From UBA4742 sp002403895 (lineage in GTDB: Bacteria; Actinomycetota; Acidimicrobiia; Acidimicrobiales; Acidimicrobilacustridaceae): DNA of 64,000 nucleotides. The notes beneath the pieces are model-generated. The model saw only the letters and a list, made by a program, of their open reading frames with translations. It had not been told where the DNA came from and did not search any database. Each line of letters begins with the position of its first letter. Position 1 is the stretch's first letter. The stretch lies in NCBI GenBank assembly GCA_036823295.1, contig DAISGD010000004.1, positions 49,500-113,499 of the forward strand, written 5' to 3'. Positions 59,221 through 64,000 of this stretch are shown here, one piece after another. Position numbers and translations under genes: made by a program.

Positions 59221-59852
59221 CGTAGGGCCTCGGCGGTCCCGGCCTGGTCGATCCAGCCCGATGCGCTCGGCCACCGGCGCCGGGCCAGCTCGACGGTGCA
59301 GCGGGCGTCGCTGGCCACGTAGGCCGCGAGGTCGGCGCGGCCGAGCAGGTGTACCTGGGAGGCGTCAATCTCGACGGGGTTCAGGCCGGCTGTGCGGGCC
59401 ACCGCCTTCAGCGAGCAGGATGTCGGCGAGGACGGGCCGACCTCGGCCCGGTACACGCGGTAGGCGTCAAGGTGGCAGTGCCTATGCCACGAGGCCCGGT
59501 AGGCGCCGGGGTGGCCGGCGAGCGGCTCGTGGTGGTCGTCCAAGCTGGGGTCGGGGCGGAGCCGCAGCCCCAACTGGACGTCGAGACGGGCGGCTCGCGT
59601 GGCGAGGTAGGGGAGGTCGAAGCCGCCCCCGTTCCAGGTGACGAGCACGCCCGGCTCGGCGGAGGCCAGGAAACGATCCACCCGGCCCAGCAGGTGCGAT
59701 TCATCGTCGTCGTCGAACACCGTGACCCCGTCGGGCCCGGCGAGGGCCACGGCCAACACCCGCCCCACGGCGGGGTCGAGGCCGTCGACGGCGGTGTCGG
59801 TCTCGATGTCGAGGCCGAGCAAGGGAGGCATCGGTGCCGGGATCAGGGACAT
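59217..59852 (-). CDS. DnaQ-like 3'-5' exonuclease (RNase H fold)
   Basis: 211 residues. Exo I is LLGLDIETDTAVDG (D and E of the DEDD set), Exo II is VTWNGGGFDLPYLATRAA (N-x-FD) and Exo III is LAAYVASDARCTVELARRR (Y-x3-D, the DEDDy form). It resembles the exonuclease domain of family B DNA polymerases and the stand-alone RNase_H_2 proteins of G+C-rich bacteria. The stop overlaps the methyltransferase ATG by four bases (ATGA), so the two are translationally coupled. It may be a repair enzyme or part of the methyltransferase system. Confidence 0.82.
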   Translation of the reverse strand: MSLIPAPMPPLLGLDIETDTAVDGLDPAVGRVLAVALAGPDGVTVFDDDDESHLLGRVDRFLASAEPGVLVTWNGGGFDLPYLATRAARLDVQLGLRLRPDPSLDDHHEPLAGHPGAYRASWHRHCHLDAYRVYRAEVGPSSPTSCSLKAVARTAGLNPVEIDASQVHLLGRADLAAYVASDARCTVELARRRWPSASGWIDQAGTAEALR

Positions 59853-59892
59853 GCCTCGACCCTACGCAGGGGGTGTGACGCGCAGACCCCGA

Positions 59893-61290
59893 TCAGAGTT
59901 TGGTGGCGGCCAGCGACGCGATCTCGCTGCGTTCGCAGTGGGTCAGGCGCACGTGTCCGAAGCAGGCCTCGCCGGCAAAGGCGTCGATGAGCACCGCCAC
60001 CGCGTTGTTCTGTTCGGAGAGATAGGGCGCGTCGATCTGCGACGTGTCACCGGTGAAGACCACCTTGGTGCCCTCACCGACGCGGGTGAGGATCGTCTTG
60101 AGCGTGGTCGGCTCCAGGTTCTGGGCTTCGTCGACCACGATGTAGGTGCCGTGCAGCGACCGGCCCCGCAGATAGGTGACCGCCTCGAGCGACAGCTTTT
60201 CCCGGCTGGTCATTTCCTCCAACAGGGCTCGGGCATCGGCGTGGCTACGGGTATCGGTCAGCGCCACCAGGGCGTCGTTGACCGCGGTCATCCACGGATC
60301 GAGCTTCTCGTCGAGCCCGCCGGGCAGGAACCCCAGCTCGGCCTTGCCCACCGGAACCACCGGCCGGTACACGCTGAGCTTGTCGTAGCTGGCGGACTCC
60401 ATGACCTGTTCGAGCCCGGCCGCCAGGGCGAGGATGGTCTTGCCCGTCCCGGCCATGCCGTCGAGCGCCACGACCCGGACGTCGGGGTCGAGCAACAGGT
60501 CCAGGGCGAATTGTTGCTCCTTGGACCGGGGCCGCAGCCCCCAGGCCTCCAGCGAACGCACGAGCGGGACCAGGTCGCGTTCGTGGCGGCGCACCAGGAC
60601 CGACTGGCTCCCAGCCCGCAGCGCGGCGAACTCGTTCACCTCCAGCGGCTCGCAGGCCTCGGCGTCGAAGCCGGCCAGTTCGTCCAGCGCCAAGCCACCG
60701 GGTTCGGAGAAGAGCCGGTCGATGAGTTCGGCGCTCACATCCGCGCTGGTCCACCCGAGCGGCCGACGGTCGTCACCCCGGCTGCGCCGGCGCTGGTGCT
60801 CGATGGCTTCCAGACCGACCTGGGCCGCCTTGATGCGCAAGGCCGCGTCGTTGGACACCACGACGGCCGGACCTTGTGCCCGCTGGCCCAACGCGGCAGC
60901 CAGGATTCGGTTGTCGGCCTTGGTCGGGTCGAGCCCCTTGGCCGCCACCTCGTCGAGCATGAGTCCGTTCGTCTCGATACGCAGGGTGCCACCCCCCGGT
61001 AGTTGCACCGCATGGCGGATGTCGCCCCCGTTGGCGGTGCGCAGCTCCTCGATGGTGCGGATCACTTCGCGAGCGGCGCGACCCACGTCGTCCATCCGGG
61101 TCTTGTGCTGGTCGAGCTCTTCGATGACCACCAGCGGGATGACCGCATCGGCCTCGGGGAAGGCGAACAGCGACTCCGGATCGGAGATGAGCACGGACGT
61201 GTCGAGCACCATTCGGGTCGTCGGGGGGGCAAGGGCCTCCTCGGCTGACCGTGATGATGGGCGCGACGAAGGGGCGAGAAGGTCAGTCAC
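59893..61290 (-). CDS. PIN-PhoH fusion protein (PhoH2-type RNA helicase/RNase)
   Basis: 465 residues from a GTG at 61290 with GGGAG five bases upstream. The N-terminal PIN domain (about 25-150) retains acidic residues in MVLDTSVLISDP, VVIEELDQHK, DNRILAAAL and VVVSNDAALRIKA. The C-terminal PhoH ATPase has Walker A VVALDGMAGTGKTILALAAG, Walker B GTYIVVDEAQNLEP and VVFTGDTSQIDAP. Mycobacterial PhoH2 of this architecture unwinds and cuts RNA. No antitoxin-like gene is adjacent. It is monocistronic by spacing. Confidence 0.93.
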   Translation of the reverse strand: MTDLLAPSSRPSSRSAEEALAPPTTRMVLDTSVLISDPESLFAFPEADAVIPLVVIEELDQHKTRMDDVGRAAREVIRTIEELRTANGGDIRHAVQLPGGGTLRIETNGLMLDEVAAKGLDPTKADNRILAAALGQRAQGPAVVVSNDAALRIKAAQVGLEAIEHQRRRSRGDDRRPLGWTSADVSAELIDRLFSEPGGLALDELAGFDAEACEPLEVNEFAALRAGSQSVLVRRHERDLVPLVRSLEAWGLRPRSKEQQFALDLLLDPDVRVVALDGMAGTGKTILALAAGLEQVMESASYDKLSVYRPVVPVGKAELGFLPGGLDEKLDPWMTAVNDALVALTDTRSHADARALLEEMTSREKLSLEAVTYLRGRSLHGTYIVVDEAQNLEPTTLKTILTRVGEGTKVVFTGDTSQIDAPYLSEQNNAVAVLIDAFAGEACFGHVRLTHCERSEIASLAATKL

Positions 61291-61459
61291 GGAACTCCCA
61301 CAGACTCGGGCACCGCGACATCCGGCATCAATCAGGCTCGATATCCGAAGCGTGAGATCGCCGACGCGGGTGCAGGGTTGGTCACCGGGGACCATCAAAC
61401 CCGCATCCCACCCTGAACCGGTGGATGGTCCCAGGAGTTCATCTCCGGTAAGGGAGCCG

Positions 61460-63049
61460 TCAGGTGGGGGAGCTGGTGGCCTGCGTGTTCGCCGGGCCGG
61501 TGGACCGCTTGGTGCGCCTCTTGGTCGCGCCCTTGATTGCCGTCGCGTTCTTCGTGGCCTTGGTGGTCTTCCCCGACTTGGCGTGCTTGGCCGACTTGGC
61601 CGCCGCCTTGTCGGTCTTTCGGGCCAGCGCGTCGGCTTCGGAGCGGAGATGGCGCTCGGCGGCGCGGGTCAGCTCCTCCAGGGCCTCACCCAGGCCATCG
61701 GCGATCATCCACACGTCAGGGAGCAGGTCGGGGCAGGCGACGAGGCCGAAGTCGAGCCGGTCCAGGTAGCTCATGAGGGTGATGTTGAGGGCGCCGCCGT
61801 CGTAGATGGGGCCCATGGGGTACACGTCGACCATCTGAGCACCGGCCACATAGAGAGGGAAGGGCGGTCCGGGCACGTTGGAGATGGTCACGTTGAACAG
61901 GGGCCGATGGCCGGCCATTTTGGTGTTCGAGTACAGCCGGGCGGCTCGACCGAAGATGGCGGGAGCGGCGAACTCGGCCCAGTTCTGCAACGTGTCGGCG
62001 CCGATGGCGTTGGTCTGTTCCTTGGCCATCGCCATGTTGTCGTGGATGTGGTGAAGGCGGTCGACGGGGTCATCGAGGTCAGTGGCCAGCGAGGTCAGCA
62101 TGGACGTGACCTGGTTGCCGTGGGTGCCCTTTTGGTCCTCGGTGCGCACCGACATCGGCACCATGGCCACCAGTGGGGCATCGGGTTGCTCGCCGCGCGA
62201 ATCCAGATAGCCCCGCAGAGCACCGGCGCACATGGTGAGCACGACGTCGTTGACGGTGCAGCCGAACGCGTTCTTGACCGCCTTCACGTCGCTCAGCGCC
62301 AGCGACGACGCGGCAAAGCTGCGCTCGGGGGTGATGGGTCCATTGAACGACGTGGCCGGCGCACTGAACGGGGCCGGCGGGGGCGTGATGTTGGGCTGGC
62401 GATTCTGCTCGCGCACCTTGAGGGCGATCTCGATCGTGCGCTTGATGGCGCTGACCGCCTTGACCGGCTGCTGGGCCAGCGACCAGGTGGCATACGCGAT
62501 CAGCTCAGTGTCGGTGGGAACCGGATCGGGCCTCCACGGGACCTCGGGGTCTTCTCGGGGCTCCGGGTCGGGCTCGAGATCAAGGATGGCGACCATCAGT
62601 TCCTCGCCCGAGGTGCCGTCGATGGCCGCGTGGTGGACCTTGGTCAGCAGCCCGACGACACCGCCCTCCACGCCGTCGATGGTCCACATCTCCCACAGCG
62701 GACGGGTGCGGTCGAGGTGGATGGCGTTGAGCGTGGCGGCCAGATCGGCCAGGTCGTGGATGCTGTTGCGACTTTCGGGCATCGTGATGTGGCGCATGTG
62801 CCAGTCGAGGTCGAAGTCGGGGTCTTCGATCCACAACGGGTGGTGGAGACCAAAGGGGACCTCAACCAAGCGGCGGCGAAACGGCGGGGCCTGGTCGAGT
62901 CGGGATTCGTAGAGCGCCCGGATGCGCTCGTGGGACAGGCCGCCCTCGATCGAGCTGCCGTCGACCACAATCAGGCTGGCGACGTGCATGTACGACGACG
63001 GGGTCTCCAGCCACAAGAAGGTGTCATCGAGACCGGTCAAGCGTTGCAT
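61460..63049 (-). CDS. Wax ester synthase/diacylglycerol acyltransferase (WS/DGAT)
   Basis: 529 residues starting MQRLTGLDDTFLWLETPSSYMHV behind AGGAGG. The catalytic motif KVHHAAIDGTSG contains HHxxxDG (His139-His140). A C-terminal half typical of actinobacterial Tgs proteins follows, including FNVTISNVPGPPFPLYVAGA. It esterifies acyl-CoA to diacylglycerol or fatty alcohol to make storage lipid. The last 55 or so residues are Lys/Ala/Thr-rich (KAAAKSAKHAKSGKTTKATK), an unusual histone-H1-like tail that might bind the lipid droplet surface or nucleic acid. Confidence 0.93.
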   Translation of the reverse strand: MQRLTGLDDTFLWLETPSSYMHVASLIVVDGSSIEGGLSHERIRALYESRLDQAPPFRRRLVEVPFGLHHPLWIEDPDFDLDWHMRHITMPESRNSIHDLADLAATLNAIHLDRTRPLWEMWTIDGVEGGVVGLLTKVHHAAIDGTSGEELMVAILDLEPDPEPREDPEVPWRPDPVPTDTELIAYATWSLAQQPVKAVSAIKRTIEIALKVREQNRQPNITPPPAPFSAPATSFNGPITPERSFAASSLALSDVKAVKNAFGCTVNDVVLTMCAGALRGYLDSRGEQPDAPLVAMVPMSVRTEDQKGTHGNQVTSMLTSLATDLDDPVDRLHHIHDNMAMAKEQTNAIGADTLQNWAEFAAPAIFGRAARLYSNTKMAGHRPLFNVTISNVPGPPFPLYVAGAQMVDVYPMGPIYDGGALNITLMSYLDRLDFGLVACPDLLPDVWMIADGLGEALEELTRAAERHLRSEADALARKTDKAAAKSAKHAKSGKTTKATKNATAIKGATKRRTKRSTGPANTQATSSPT

Positions 63050-63213
63050 GGAACCTCCTGCCGCCAGTCTGGTGATCCGCGGGGAAGAGCGATCTTCTCA
63101 CGGAACCCGCCCGCCATGACGAGCGGGTCAGACGACGAGCTCCATCCGCAAGCCCCACCGGTCGGTGGCGCCGTCGCCCAGGCGCTCCGCATCGCCGAGA
63201 GCCGACGCAGGCC

Positions 63214-63870
63214 TCAGCGCTCGGTGGCATCCAGGCCGAACAGGGGGAGGCAGGGCTCGAGACCCTCGATGACGATGTCGTTGCGGCGGCGGGGTTCCCA
63301 ATCGGCGCGTTCCATCTTGAATTCGAGGCAGCGGGCGGGCTCGCCGTCTCGGGGCCTGAGCTGGTCGCCGTTGGGCTCGTAGCCGAGCGCGGCGGTCACG
63401 GCCAGCGATCGGGTGTTGTCGTGAAAGGCTCCCGTGGTGGCGCGGACGGCGTCCAGCCCGGCGAAGCCGAAATGGAGGACGGCGGCCCGCATCTCCTTGC
63501 CCAGGCCTTGGCCCTGGTGGTCCCGCTGGACCCACGAGCCGGTCTCGAAGGTGCGGGCCTGCGGAAAGGTGCCGGCCATGATGGTCTGCACGCCGACGAG
63601 CTCGTCGTCGACCCAGACCCCGAAGGGAAGCTCCCACGCCTCGACGTCCCACGAGGCCCAGCACCGCCAGTAATACTGGAGCGAGTGGCGCTGGCGGACG
63701 CCGTCGGGCTCACGAGTCCACGCTCGCAGGAAGGGCATGTAGTCGGGATCGTGCACGCCGCGGTCGGCCAAGGCCACCAGCCCGAACATGGCCGCCTCGT
63801 CGGGGGGGCGCAACTCGAGCCGAGGCGCGCGTACTTGCAGATCGAGGAGGGGCCAGTGCTGGTGTGCCAT
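63214..63870 (-). CDS. GNAT family N-acetyltransferase
   Basis: A 218-residue protein of the RimJ/RimL-like type. RLELRPPDEAAMFGLVALAD opens the fold. The acetyl-CoA pyrophosphate loop is WVQRDHQGQGLGKEMRAAVLHFGFAGL (Q/RxxGxG/A form) and TTGAFHDNTRSLAVTAALGYEPNG is the beta5-alpha4 region with the conserved Asn. The acceptor amine is unknown. It lies 164 bases upstream of the WS/DGAT gene on the same strand. The last 130 bases of the window beyond its start show no gene; a run of G ends the sequence. Confidence 0.88.
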   Translation of the reverse strand: MAHQHWPLLDLQVRAPRLELRPPDEAAMFGLVALADRGVHDPDYMPFLRAWTREPDGVRQRHSLQYYWRCWASWDVEAWELPFGVWVDDELVGVQTIMAGTFPQARTFETGSWVQRDHQGQGLGKEMRAAVLHFGFAGLDAVRATTGAFHDNTRSLAVTAALGYEPNGDQLRPRDGEPARCLEFKMERADWEPRRRNDIVIEGLEPCLPLFGLDATER

Positions 63871-64000
63871 CGCCCCAGTGTCGTCGCGCCGGCCCCGTTC
63901 TCACTGCCAATTTCCTGCGGGGAGCGCGACCCAGTGGCGCCCAAACGGGTGGGCTGGGTGGGCGAGGGACGGCCGGGCGGGTCGTCGGCGGGGGGGGGGC

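Noticed and set aside
59893..61290. PIN-PhoH as a toxin of a toxin-antitoxin pair
   Set aside because: PIN domains occur in VapC toxins and PhoH2 can have an upstream antitoxin-like gene, but no small frame with a ribosome site is seen upstream at 61291-61459.
60401..63382. Plus-strand open frame of about 990 codons
   Set aside because: Antisense to PIN-PhoH and WS/DGAT genes that have clear domains and start signals; its translation has no recognisable domain.
63988..64000. G-run at the very end of the window as a structural element
   Set aside because: A homopolymer at a sequence edge is more likely low-quality contig end or window cut; nothing can be concluded.

Overview
The window is very G+C-rich, densely coded on both strands, and reads as a draft chromosome scaffold: there is one 100-base run of N at 10873-10972. 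The gene content points to Actinomycetota, most likely an uncultured Acidimicrobiia-type lineage. The grounds are an actinobacterial-type SerC, a WS/DGAT acyltransferase, a PIN-PhoH protein, an IclR regulator divergent from leuCD, an LPxTG surface protein, a SigB/F-type sigma factor with partner-switching regulators, and many starts that look leaderless (a TAnnnT box six or seven bases before the start codon). There is no rRNA gene, so the taxonomy is inference.

Layout. 1-4.3 kb: a partial unknown gene, a GT-C-like membrane protein and an acyl-CoA synthetase. 4.3-10.9 kb: serC, a class I aminotransferase, an S9 peptidase, a small membrane protein and serA. 10.9-11.1 kb: an assembly gap inside a 16-bp tandem repeat. 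11.1-13.1 kb: a multi-PAS diguanylate cyclase. 13.1-22.6 kb: branched-chain amino acid genes (leuCD with a divergent IclR regulator; leuB-ilvE-cimA), interspersed with ppx, a hydrolase and greA. 22.6-28 kb: an unknown protein, an ApbE/FMN-binding/ferric-reductase triad, a methyltransferase and an L,D-transpeptidase. 28-31.4 kb: gltX, a DUF218 protein, tRNA-Gln and agmatine deiminase. 31.4-35.4 kb: a stress-sigma partner-switching module and tRNA-Glu. 35.4-41.2 kb: a PhyH dioxygenase, a small RHH-like protein, a MidA-like methyltransferase, a Tat-exported amidohydrolase and an LPxTG protein. 41.3-52.6 kb: a carbohydrate ABC transporter with four tandem binding proteins, divergent from a GH3 glycosidase. 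52.6-55.3 kb: an amino-acid ABC transporter. 55.3-59.9 kb: an unknown gene, then a packed four-gene nucleic-acid operon (exonuclease, DNA methyltransferase, 104-aa protein, QxK nuclease candidate). 59.9-63.9 kb: PIN-PhoH, WS/DGAT and a GNAT acetyltransferase.

How the genes work together. SerA and SerC are the first two steps of serine synthesis. CimA makes citramalate, and LeuC/LeuD/LeuB can process both citramalate and isopropylmalate intermediates, with IlvE as the final transaminase; no leuA is present here. The 5' leader of leuB carries what looks like a complete ribosome-mediated attenuator: a 13-codon leader peptide with a Val-Ile-Val-Ile run, a first hairpin, and an intrinsic-terminator hairpin with a U-rich tail. 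The leuC/regulator intergene carries an inverted repeat between a plausible -35 and -10.

Strongest leads for novelty: the leuB attenuator, the exonuclease-methyltransferase-small protein-nuclease operon, the four-receptor sugar transporter, and a perfect 22-bp inverted repeat embedded in the first codons of an ABC permease. No CRISPR array, prophage, insertion sequence or replication origin was seen. No stretch longer than 300 bases lacks a gene; the longest is 10860-11143, including the N run.
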